Position numbers and translations under genes: made by a program. Of a stretch of DNA of 64,000 nucleotides, positions 11,177 through 21,463 are shown one piece after another. The notes beneath the pieces are model-generated. The model made no database searches and was not told the DNA's origin. It saw nothing but the letters and a program-made list of their open reading frames with translations. The stretch lies in contig KQ965827.1 of NCBI GenBank assembly GCA_001574975.1, forward strand, positions 62,001 through 126,000, written 5' to 3'. The DNA comes from Gonapodya prolifera JEL478. Lineage: Eukaryota; Monoblepharomycota; Monoblepharidomycetes; Monoblepharidales; Gonapodyaceae. Positions within the stretch are counted from its first letter, which is position 1. Every line of letters starts with the position of its first letter.

Positions 11177-12358
11177 TTTTCAGATTTGAAAAGGAAACCC
11201 GAAGGGTCATCTCAGCTCGTGGTGCGACAAAAAAGGAGCTGCAACAGGGCGGCTAAACTACTGCTGCACCACAAGGCTTGGAAGAGGATGTTGGGAGAGT
11301 CTTCGAAAAGAGTGTCCCCACCCCCAATTAAATTTAATTCCGAAAAGTAGAAACCCATTAAAGGTGCAACCCATCAAGCCAGCCGCCTCCCACAACTCCC
11401 CGTCTGCCAACACCCCCCACCAGCCCTCGCGGAAGAGTGAGGAATTCGAGACCCTGCAAAGTGTACAAATGAGTTTAAGAGAACACTCAAAGGTTATAAC
11501 TCTGACCTTCATGTATAATGAACGTGGCTTGGCGCAAGCTTGTACCACCACCAGCTGATTTGTATTTATTAGGATACTCAACAAATCAGATTGCCTCCTG
11601 TTCTTCAATTCAAATCGAATGGTATTCCCTTATGTCCCATTGGTCAGAAAAAGGTGTCGTGGGAAACCTACAGTGCAACACCAAAATCTTGCGAAAGCTT
11701 TGAGGTGATCGCTGGGAGGTTTCATGTTCTGGATCTGTCCTTGTTGTACCCGGTGCCACTGGTGCAGAGAAGACGTCTTCTTGTCCCCCAGACCCTCAGG
11801 AGTTCTCAACTCGGAATTCTGCTAGTGTGTGAGGAGAAAAATTGTAATAGTTCCAAACTACATGACAACGACAATTTCGCAAAACCAAAGCAAAAAAAGG
11901 AAGAAAAAAAGAGGGGTAAAAACAAGGGGACAAAATAAAGGGACGACCTTCCCGCCATCATTACACGTTATCGTCAGGGCCACGGCACATGCACAGCTCC
12001 AGTTGCCACATCACATCTACCGTGCTCGCGGTCCGGCGCGCACGTCAGTCTCGCGAGCGTCCGTCCGTGTGTGCTGTGGTGCGGTCACGCAGACCCGTTT
12101 GGGTAAATAAAAGTCTTCTCGTCACGTGCCAGTCCCCCTCTCCATCCAATAAATTCATCCAACGAAAGACCCCCAATGCGTCATCCACCCCAAAAGTCCA
12201 TTCTAACCAAGCTAGGAAAATGTATGTACTCAAGTACAGTGCCGGCGTGGTTGCGTAGCGTACGTGCGTTGCGTGGAGTGCGGTGCGCGAGGCGGGGCGG
12301 GTCGTGGTCCACCAGTCCCGTCCCGTCAGAAATTGGACAGGGAGAGCGAGGGCTAAGG
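11177..12358. other. no confident gene
   Basis: Short frames on both strands (for example plus 11591-11938, minus 11608-11258) with no recognisable domain. An A-rich purine stretch lies at 11875-11940. The right end holds the 3' region of the deacetylase-like gene. Confidence 0.35.
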
Positions 12359-13554
12359 TCATGCGTACCCCCCTGACGCGTCGCCGAAGCATTGCGCCAC
12401 TACACACGCCCCCAAAAAGCACGGTGAGCACACGCACCATCATCACTCTCAACCACAACAAACGTACCTGTCACAAACACATAACCTCTGGACGTGACCT
12501 CCTTCAGCACGCCCTCGACGGCATCCTCGTACCCGGGGATGGTCTCGTACATCTGCACCACGTAGCTGTTCACGCTTAACGCCCCCAAATCGAGCGCCTG
12601 CGCGACCATAGACGGCGCAGAGGGGAGCCCTGGGACGAGATCTGCTGTCGTGGCCGTCGCGTTGTAGATGGGCGGGTAACGCGTAAGATCTTGCGTGTCG
12701 ATGGCGGAGGTCACAATGTGGTAGGAGCGTGAGAGGAGATATGACGTTGCCTCGGTGGTGCTCCGATTGTACGGAAACCGCCAATACGTCGGTCGCTTCC
12801 CCAAATACGTCGCCAGAAGGTCGCTCGTCACGTCTACTTCTTGCGTCAAGTTGCACGCGCCCGTGCCAAAGTCACAATGCGACCTTTTGGGTAGTGGTGG
12901 GGGTAGGAGGTTCCGTAAAAATCAACACCTACAACCCCCNAAACGGCACAACACGAAACTCACCACCCCATACTCGCGACCTGATGCCCCTCAGCCACGA
13001 TGCGTTTGACCTCGTCGCCCACGCCCACACCCGCAAGGTCGGTCCAATTTGTCTTGCCCACGACGAAGAACGTCGCTGTGGCGTTGTACGAGGAAAGGAG
13101 TTGTCGGACACGAGGCGTGTGCGGGCTGAGCGCGCCGTTGAATGTTAGGGCTGGCGGGGTGGAGAAGGAGAAAAGAATTGGTGAGAACAGTACTGTCGCC
13201 TCTAGAACCCGCGCCAACGAGATAAGGACGAGGCCCCGCGGCGCACTCTGCTCCAACCATTTCCCCGCCTTTTCAACTTCCCCATTCGTTCTCCTTTGCA
13301 GTCGCTTCATTCGCGGGTCCAGTTCCCCGACGCCCTCCGCACCCGTCGACAACTCACCAACCAGCCCCCCCGTCCCACAATCATAAATATTCGCCGCCCT
13401 AGTGCCCATACTCTGCAGCGACGGCGGTGGGGTGGCGACGGCTGGCGCCGATGTCGCCGAGGGGGAGCCCGGGACTGGGGAGGGTAAGGATGACGGAGGT
13501 ACAACCGGGGGGGAGACGGGGAGGGGTGTGGAGGTGGTTGGGAGGGAGGAGGAG
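12359..13554 (-). CDS. degenerate chitin/polysaccharide deacetylase (NodB) domain
   Basis: The last three exons are clear. One ends at 12964 with GHQVASMGW. The next, 12883-12468, begins SHCDFGTGACNL and contains GKRPTYWRFPYN. The last, 12399-12359, ends VAQCFGDASGGYA, the usual end of fungal chitin deacetylases. Introns are 80 and 68 bases. Catalytic motifs are altered. TFDDGP has become TFNGAL, losing both acidic residues. HTWSH has become MGWSH, keeping only the second metal His, and RPPYG has become RFPYN. The enzyme is therefore probably inactive and may only bind polysaccharide. Upstream is an S/T/P-rich stalk. An AG at 13555 followed by SSSLPTTSTPLP stays in frame with the membrane protein to the right. 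An independent start at 13664 (MRMFSSMFLC) is the alternative. A single unread base (n) at 12940 lies inside the 80-base intron. Confidence 0.65.
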
Positions 13555-13856
13555 CTGCGTGCGGAGGGGAGCAGGAGAAGGAGTAGGGGCAGGAGTGTGG
13601 TGGTGAGACAAGCGAATGCAATAACGGAAGTGACGCAGAGAAACATGGACGAGAACATGCGCATCCCGTGGTGATTTTCCCCCCTTTCCCCCACTCCCGA
13701 CAGTCCACTTCGTCCTTGTCCCAACAGACAGCCTCCACCGAACCACTGCAATACCAAATCAACCCATTACACACACGATTCAAACCACCGCAAACCCCCG
13801 TCCTTCCCCGCACCCCACCACCCCCCGGCCCCAGAACACACATCTACAAGCACTCA

Positions 13857-15671
13857 CCCACGTCCAAACGCCACTCCCAAACCGACCACAATCCCCAACA
13901 GCGCCAGAAGCGCCACGACGGTAGCTGCCCGCGCCGTACGGGACGCGCGCCACCTATCGACCCAACGGGGTGACACACCCATCCCACCACTGCCGCCGCA
14001 GGGAAAGCACGGGAAGCACTGTGGGACAGGAGAGGGCAGGATCGTACCTCCCGCCCAGGGGTTATCCTTTGCGAGACCCGAAGGTCTCCTCCTGGGCGCG
14101 TGGGTGGGAGGCCGTGGGTGGGCGTCGGGTGTGGGTGATGGCGTGACGGAGGTGCGGCCGGGTTTGGCGGGTAGGCGCTTGTTGGGGTCAATAAAGGGGA
14201 TCCAGAGCGGGGTGAGCGGGGTCAGTGGTGTGGATGGCGGTGGGGGGGATGGCGAGGGAGATGGGGAAGATGGGTGGTCGTTGTCGGCCTCAGCCTCTTC
14301 CGAGTGGGAGTGTTCGTGCGGGGGAAACGAGGAGTCAAGGGGATTGTGGTGCGTGAAGTCGGCGAGCAGGGTTGCAGACGACGTCGTGGTGGTGGAGGGC
14401 GACGGCGGCGATATGGCGCGCGCGGCGGCCGAGAGGGCGGGGGATTGGGAACCGAAGGGGGAGAAGGAGAGGTCGAGTGTCGGTGCTGTGGCGGAAATGG
14501 GTGCCAGGGGCGCGAGGGAGGGTGGGTTCGGGGAGGGTGAGGTGGTGGTTCCTCGGGGTGTGGGAGAGGGTGAGGTGGAGAGCGGTGGGAGTGGGTCCGA
14601 GGGTGGAGAGAGGGATCGCAAGCGGGCGTCCGAAGGAGACGGTGAGTAGGATGAAGCGAGGGAAAAGGAGGCGGCCTTTGTCGTAGGCAGTGGGAAAAAG
14701 GACCGCGACTCGGTAGGTGACGTGGGCGAGGTCGGAGGCGGAGATGTCGAACTCGTGGGCTCGGCAGATCTAGCCCGTCCCAGCTGCCCCGTCTTTGGCC
14801 CTGCGGTGGAGATTGCGCCGGCCGAGTGCGGGCGCGCGACGATCTCGTGCGCCATCCAGGGCCGCGGCACGACGGGGGAGAGTGGGAGAGCGTGCAGGAC
14901 TGCGGATCGTGACGGTGTGGATGGGGATGTGGGGGATGCAGGTGCAGGAGCAGGGGCAGACGTGGATGCGGGAGAGCGTGGCGGGACTGAGGGTTTCTGC
15001 GCCGTGAGGGAGAGCGAGCGTGTGGGGGGGTTTGCGAGGTGCAGGTCGAGGGAGGGTGTGGGTGATGGTGATGGAGGGGCGAGCAGTGTTGCCGACCCCG
15101 ACGTCGCCGCCGCCGCGGAGTGCGGTCTGTCGCTGCTCGCTGCTGCGGTGTCAGCCCTGCGCCCGCCCCAGCTGCTGCGCCGTGCAACGTCTGGTGATCC
15201 CGTGGTCGTCGCTGGTTCTGCCCTGTCGGGCGACTCTACGCTCTTTCGCTGCGTCTGCGCACTCGCACCGTCTCCGCCAATCTTGCGCCGCATCACACGC
15301 ACCACGCCCGCCTTGTCGCCCGCCGCTGCCACGCCTGCCACGCCCGCGGCCCCTGCGTCCCCCGCGCTGCCCCTGCCTGCACTCGCGCCATCCGTGCCTG
15401 CCATCTGCTGCCCTGTGCTCCCTTTCTCTCTTCTCTCTTCCGCCCTCGCCCTCGCTCTCTGCTCTCTCTCTCTTCTCCTCTCACTCGCACTCTCCGTCGT
15501 CTCCCCTTCGAACGCCCTCGTGTCGCCGCTTCCTGCGTGTCCTCGCTTCCCTCCCACGCAGCTCTCTTTTTTCTTCCCGTCCTCGTCCGCACTCCGCACG
15601 CCTGCAATCGCCTTCGCACGCCGCGTGTTCTCTTGCTGCTGCTGCTGCTTTCCGTGCGCGATCCACACCAA
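13857..15671 (-). CDS. long disordered N-terminus with transmembrane anchor
   Basis: A continuous frame of about 600 codons starts at ATG 15671, or at the better-looking MAGTDGASAGR at 15404. It is rich in Ser, Pro, Ala and Thr, with no fold until a hydrophobic segment at the end (ATVVALLALLGIVVGLGVAF) preceded by Arg residues (WRASRTAR). This is a type II anchor with a long cytoplasmic tail. The frame ends at a clean donor (gg|gtgagtgct, intron from 13857). Splicing to 13554 (303-base intron) would join it in phase to the stalk and NodB domain on the left. I therefore think this and the previous entry are one gene. The intron's pyrimidine tract reads as a false hydrophobic peptide. Confidence 0.5.
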
Positions 15672-16629
15672 TATCCCCGTGGCGTTTTGGACCCTGTCGC
15701 GTGTTTGTTTACCCGCACCGCTCGCTCTCTGCTTTTACTACTCTTTGTGGTCTATTCCACACACATCTCTTTCTTCTGCCTACTCTCACTCTATTCCGGC
15801 TGATCCACCCTTCCATGGAGTGACGCACGTCACTACATTATGCACTCACGCCATCCAAATATTCAAAACCCTGTCCTCTCCGCTTCATCCCCCAATTCCA
15901 CATTCCAAATCACCACCGTCCTATTCAAACAATGCACGAAGCCATCTTGCTCTTCATTCTTTACACCTTCATGCAAAGTTCACCACCCCCACTCCGCACC
16001 TGCACTCATCCTTTGCAAATTGCACTCCACACAAACAAACATGCCCACAATTTTTTTCTTTGTACCTGCACAAAAGCACAGCAGCCGACATCTGTCGGAA
16101 CCGGGACTCTCCAAATGCGGAGCCGGAAGGCAAAGCTTGATGAGGGTCCTGCCGTCATCCTTCACGCCGTGACAAAAATCACGGACTGCACAGCCTTCTC
16201 CTGGGCTTCTCGTCCCACACCTCCGATCCGTAAAAACAACAATAACGACGAGCTGAATCCCATTCCCACCCCCAGCGTGTGTGCGGCGTGGCGTCGCCGT
16301 CGCTTTGGTGCGCGGTGCGGTTCATTGGTGCCGGTGTGCCGCGCGGACCGAGGTTTGGAGGCCACACAGTAGTGCGCTCCTTGGTCACGAACCCAGCTAC
16401 CGTGCGGCGCATGCCCCGCGTACACTGCTGTACAATCTCGCAATCCCCATTCATCCTATCAATCCCCGCGGTACGATCTTGGGTTGCCGTTGTCATGGTA
16501 CGCTCTTGTGGACTGGTACGCTTTTCTTGGGGTAATATTAAAACACCTCGCAAATCTGTCACTTCACACCGTTTCTCGGCACCCGATAAACCAGTACTCT
16601 ATGGCACAACTTTTGCAGTGCGCTCCGCG
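15672..16629. other. intergenic, upstream of membrane protein gene
   Basis: Pyrimidine-rich sequence on the plus strand around 15720-15900, then unremarkable sequence. No supported gene; long open frames here are shadows. Confidence 0.35.
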
Positions 16630-17346
16630 TTTTAGACTTCCGTGCCAGCTCTCCTCCGTCCAACCTCCCACAAAAGACACTCCGCCATACAGCTCCATTC
16701 TCGCGATTTTGACGCCACGTCACGATTGCGTTATAGGTATATCTCCCTTTCGCACAGCAATGTCAAAACTTCCCCGCACTGCCCCGGTGCGACCAGACGG
16801 CAGACAGACGTGAGACACGAGTTGCGATACGTGAGCTTCACAATCTCATCCGCTCCAACAGCCCACCCTGCGCCATTGATCAATCTTCAACGGTCTCAAG
16901 GCGGACCGAGGTCCAAGCATCGAGAGTAATGACGCATTGGGGTCAATGTGGGATCCAAATGAGCAAAGCGCCCGAAGGCTGAATCCAAATGGGGCGGGTG
17001 AGAACGTTGAAGTATTCAAGCATGACCTTCGATCAATCTCAGCACGCGACAGGAGGTCAGAGCGTGAGCCAAAGGTTTGGTCGAGAGTGACTGGTGGTCT
17101 CTCAGACACCCAAATTCCATCCACAACCTCACCACATCCCGCACTCGTACAAACAACCCACGTACCGAACCAACCCGGCTTAACTTCCCCACACCTCCAG
17201 AAAAAAGTCAAAAAATTGGGCGGTCTAAGACTCGACCAGGCAGGTTGGAGACCCACAAGCTTTTCGGTTTTTAGACGTAATACCAGAGAGATAAGCCTGG
17301 TTGAAACGGACCGCCCGGGAGAATAAGGGGAACTTTTGGGTTATAT
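16630..17346 (+). repeat. dispersed repeat, copy 1
   Basis: Shares ordered blocks with 18735-19556. A 19-base identical block ggtgcgaccagacggcaga lies at 16786-16804 and 18951-18969. A nearly identical core, 17218-17316, matches 19418-19518. After the core both copies read ttttgggttatat. Sequence between the blocks is only weakly alike, so the copies are old. No coding capacity seen. Confidence 0.6.
17218..17316. repeat. 99-bp repeat core with inverted ends, copy 1
   Basis: Begins GGGCGGTC and ends GACCGCCC, a perfect 8-base inverted repeat, and shares most bases with 19418-19518. It could be a small non-autonomous element (MITE or tRNA-like SINE) or a structured RNA. In copy 2 the reverse strand contains GGTTCCAATCT, close to a Pol III B box, but no convincing A box was found. 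No clear target-site duplication. Confidence 0.5.
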
Positions 17347-17593
17347 AGGTTACCGTTTTGGTTGGTGCAACGAAATGCGATTACTCAACACCGGTGACGC
17401 AGAAGAATGTAACAGAATTCTTGTGCCCTCTTTGAGTGAGATCAATGCATGCAAAGACGGCAAAGACGGGAGATTTTATATGGATCAAAGAGCGGTACCT
17501 GTCGAGTCACGCAACTACTTGGACCTGGGTGCCCTGCCAGGCCCGACAAAAAGGGAAACGCGAGTTTCTCCGGGACGATTTTTTCAGAAAACA

Positions 17594-18339
17594 ATGCGCG
17601 CTGGACACTTGGCCGTCTTTGTGGCGCTTCTCGTTTCGGCTGTAGTGGTCGTGGGTGGCGACGCCGCCAACATCCTTTACCAGTATCAGTGCGATAGACA
17701 GTGTGAGTGTTGTTCAAAACAGCCTGGTCCGTCTTCAACAACAATACATTAACCCTCGACCCTCTGCACCCACTAGCGGGCTTCATTTTCGATTCTTATA
17801 CGCACAACCGCTTTGGATACGTGCACTCCTTTTCCGGTCTCAACTCCGATGTGAGCATTGCATACAATCGCCCCACTCCCTCAGGCGCAGGCTGTGACCC
17901 TAGCATAATGAGCGCACAAGCCCGCGGGGTAGTCGTCGGCGTGATTGAGACGTTTACATGGGCGGGCGGGCCTACGGACGGCATCGACATTGTGTTCTGG
18001 GTGTCTTGGCAATCGGCGACCGCGCTCAAGGCCTCCCAACAAAGCCAGACGAACCTCCCATCGCAAATTACTTTCTCGGCAAGCGTGATTGACTATGACC
18101 TGGCGTCGCAGCAGTGGTTCTATGATTTCTGCCCAGCGGCAACACTCCAGGGCACGATCTCTCGACTCGACGTTAGCCTCCAGCCTGAGCCCATCAGTTA
18201 CGGTATCGACGTCAACATTTACAAGGTCGCAATGACGGTTCTGCCACCAAAGAATTACAAGTTTGTCTTGAGGTTGGCTTCCTCGCCATCGAACAAATTA
18301 AACAAGGCTTGGGGATCTATTGGCGGCGGTTCGTACTAG
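17594..18339 (+). CDS. secreted orphan protein
   Basis: Two exons (17594-17702 and 17777-18339) flank a 74-base intron with acceptor cccactag and give 223 residues. The signal peptide is strong (HLAVFVALLVSAVVVVGGDA). The mature part begins near NILYQYQCDRQ. It contains GFIFDSYTHNRFGYVHSFSG and later FWVSWQSATALKASQQ. No domain recognised. It is probably a beta-rich extracellular protein of about 200 residues. It lies exactly between the two copies of the dispersed repeat. Confidence 0.6.
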
Positions 18340-18734
18340 GCAATATGTGGGGATAGTTTGGAGAGAGCAGGTGCTAGTTGGGCTAATATGATGCGGTGTC
18401 AGAGAAGGTCGCAACAGGGTGCATTTCGATGGGGAAAAATGGGTCGGAAATTGCAGTGCAGTGCACTTTTTTATATTCTTTTTTAATATCGAGCCAAGGA
18501 TAAATTGGGAACTTTGAGCTGGACGCGAGTGGGGGAGGGGAGAGTTGAAGACCGTAGAGCTTTTATAGATCCTCTTGCAGAAGGTGCACTAAGGTGGCCA
18601 TCCGTCCATCACAAAGTTTATAGGCTTATAGAGAACGTGGATCAACAGTTTTATTCGAAAGTGTGGGCACCTGGTGTGCCACGTAGGGTCAAAGCATGAC
18701 AAAGCACACCTTGCGTTTTCACACCTTTCCACGG

Positions 18735-19556
18735 CCTCGAGTGAGCCTGACGTAGTTGCATTGCCAGGCACTTTGCAAGCTGGGCTCCCGCCTCCCTCCT
18801 CCCGTCCCAGTTCCCACTTTCCTGCGTCCCGCCACGAACCACACTCACCGAGACACCCCCCTGTACAGCCCCACTCTCGCGACTTGACGTCACTATTATA
18901 TACGTATCCCCTTTCCTAAATCATGTTTGAACTTCCCGCCGGCCCCCACAGGTGCGACCAGACGGCAGAAACTCTGAGATATGGGTGTCATACTCACCTC
19001 TTATGCGCTCCTACCTTCCCGATTGACCTTCAATGCCCAAAATAAACGCTCTCGAGGGAAGAGGCGGGTCGAGGAGCAACTGGCAAGTTTCAAGCGTGAT
19101 GCAGGATCCGGGACGTTCAGATGTTCGATGCGAACCCTGAATGAGCACGGGGCCTGCCGTTCCGTTCGAGGCTTCCGGCATGCAGACTTGACTCTCAACT
19201 GATTGCTCGGCACACCATAGGGTTTATATGTTCGCGGGGGGATATTGAGTCAAGAATGACCTGTTGTGACCTGATGTGCAACTCATCACTCGATCTCCGC
19301 AAAAATGAAAAAATGCCCCATCCACCACCTCTCCGCCCCCACCACCTCTCCGCCCCCTCCACCTCCCCAAAACTCCACGTACCCGCCATACCAGCGTCGA
19401 AAAAAGAACCAAAGGTTGGGCGGTCTAAGACTCGACCAGGCAGATTGGAACCCACAAGCCTGTCCGTTTGTTACGACGTGCAAACCGAAGAGATAAGCCC
19501 GGTTGAAACGGACCGCCCGGGGAATTGGGGGGAGTTTTTGGGTTATATGGGTGTGG
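18735..19556 (+). repeat. dispersed repeat, copy 2
   Basis: Second copy of the repeat at 16630-17346, in the same orientation and offset by about 2.17-2.20 kb. Shared blocks are described under copy 1. The boundaries are approximate because similarity fades at both ends. Confidence 0.55.
19418..19518. repeat. 101-bp repeat core with inverted ends, copy 2
   Basis: Same GGGCGGTC/GACCGCCC ends and the same body as 17218-17316, with scattered substitutions and a 2-base length difference. Confidence 0.5.
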
Positions 19557-19840
19557 TGCATACCTTGTAATCATGTAATTGTTTGTTTTCAAGCAAAGGT
19601 TCGGACTGGGGCTCGCATCGCTCATATGAAACACATCGGTGCGGACAGCACACACTGGCTTCGAGATTTGGCTAACGATGTACCACAAGTATCTTTGATT
19701 TGTAGCTACAATTAGTCCTATATGAGCACTTCCATCTTTCTTCTTCTACAAAAGTCCGGAGACCGCAATGAGAGCGGTTCCCCCGCATCCCTCTCCTTTT
19801 TCACAAAAGTACGTATAACTGCACTACCCACTCGTCGAAG

Positions 19841-20638
19841 TTATATCTTGGCCGGCGCATCAGGCTTCAGCAAATATTGCAAACCAAGTCAGTTCCAGCT
19901 CGCCATCACCGCCCACCAGGGGACGGGGACGGAGAGTACTCACCCCCATGGACTCCCTCCACATCTGCAGCACGCCCGACTCGGGGTCGCGCTTCCAGAC
20001 CTGCATTGCCTGGACTTTTGTCTGCGATCCGCCGGTGTGGTGGAGTGTCATTTTGAGCCGGATGAGTGCGACGTCGGAGGCTGGTTTGCGGGGAAGCTTG
20101 CGTGAGATTGGACTAACAGGCGTTAACCATTGCACATGCCCTCCCACGTCGTCTCTCATTGCACGCCCTCTCCCACCCAAGCTGAACCCCCCCCCCCCCC
20201 CTGTCCGCCTCGACAACGTACCAAGTTCTGCAATTTCGGCAATGACGGTCTCAATTTTCTCTACCTTGCCGAACTTCATTTTCATGTCCGTGGCCTTGAT
20301 GAATGCTGGGGAATCCATACCGACGAAATCGGAAACAGCGTCACAATTCAACAATCGATTCGAAACCTACCTTCAGCGCCGTGTATTTCTGGAGCCCCTG
20401 CAGACATGACGATGAGGTCTTTGTGGAAGTGCTTTGGGGAAGGCGAGGAAAGTCAGAACTGAACGCCCTCCCGTTCCCCGCCAGACTGCAACGCATCCCG
20501 GCGCACCCCCTGCCCTGCCCCCAATCCACAGCCCAACCCGCAGCTCACCTTGCCGGGCGTGGCCGACCCCCTCTGTGCCCCGAATCCCTTGTCGCGGGCC
20601 TCGACGAGCGCGCGGAGTTCGTCAGTTAGCGAGGGCAT
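19841..20638 (-). CDS. small conserved-looking protein, unrecognised
   Basis: Start ATG at 20638 (MPSLTDELRALVEARDKGFG); an in-frame ATG at 20812 would add 58 residues. Five short exons. The second ends GLQKYTALK. The third runs from AFIKATDMKMKFGKVEKIET to IAELG, then donor gtacgt. The fourth contains ASDVALIRLKMTLHHTGGSQ and VWKRDPESGVLQMWRESMG. The last ends PDAPAKI at 19841. About 130 residues, alternating helix and strand. The strand-rich end resembles a small alpha+beta (NTF2/SnoaL-like) fold, but that is only an impression. The second-to-third exon junction is uncertain. A 15-base C run (20187-20201) lies in the third intron. Confidence 0.5.
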
Positions 20639-21463
20639 TATGTGTTGTGGGCGATGTCGGGAGGGGAAGGCGAGGAGAGTCGATTGCGGCGAATTTAGAG
20701 TGCGGGATGCGTGGGGATGCCTTATGTAGCGACGGAAGGAGATTTGGTTCCGCGGCGTGAGCGTCTTGAGCGGCGTTGGGTCGGTGCCCACTTTGGCCCG
20801 CTTGCTGGACATGAAGCACGATCATGATCCGCCGAGGCAGATAATTAATACAGGACATGATTCACATAGTTGAGTGCTGTGTTGATGGCGGGCATGGTTT
20901 CGATTGATTCAACGAATGAAAAGAAAGCCGCAAGGTAAGCAATTAAGTAATTGATCAGAAGCACGTGCCTATTGTTGGTCATCTGGCGCTTTGGCGGCGT
21001 TTTTTTTTTTTTTTTTTTTTGCGAGATATGTGATTTGAGCTGGGTGGCACGGAGTGCGTGCCATCCCATTTCAGACTTTGAATGAAGACGGGTAGAGGTG
21101 GAAAAGAAAGCATGCACTGGCTTATTTAGTTGAAACTACTTGCGATGAGACATTTGCTTGCGGTTTGTGCATAAACAGTTGAGGCGTTTTGGTGTCCCCC
21201 AAACGCAGCCCACGCAAACCACCCCCCAACACCTGCATTTGCCACAAACTAGAGACCGGTAAAATACTTCGAGCGCGGATGGATACGAGCGCTGTATTTG
21301 AGTGATTGTAGAGCGTCGATTGCCCCCTGGGCGATTTTTGAGTCTCCAAATTCAGAATTGAGCCGTGCCGATTAGGGGTCAACGCCCCCTAGTAAAAGGT
21401 CGGGATTCCTGACCCCCTCTCTTCACTCTGCAATTCTCAGTCTCTTGAATTCCGGCATTAGCG
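20639..21463. other. intergenic, divergent upstream region
   Basis: Between the small minus-strand gene and the P450 gene. Contains a run of about 21 T at 21000-21020. No supported gene. Confidence 0.4.

Noticed and set aside
13560-13664. Signal peptide of a separate deacetylase gene (MRMFSSMFLC...)
   Set aside because: Its Leu-rich part is a pyrimidine tract in front of an in-phase acceptor, so it is more likely intron sequence. Kept as the alternative start.
14722-16140. Long plus-strand open frame of over 400 codons
   Set aside because: It is antisense to the Ser/Pro-rich minus-strand gene; the GC-rich low-complexity sequence keeps several frames open. No domain and poor composition.
17218-17316. 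tRNA gene
   Set aside because: The ends pair like an acceptor stem, but no proper D, anticodon and T arms could be drawn on either strand.
20187-20201. C homopolymer as a regulatory element
   Set aside because: It lies in an intron and is best explained as simple-sequence slippage.
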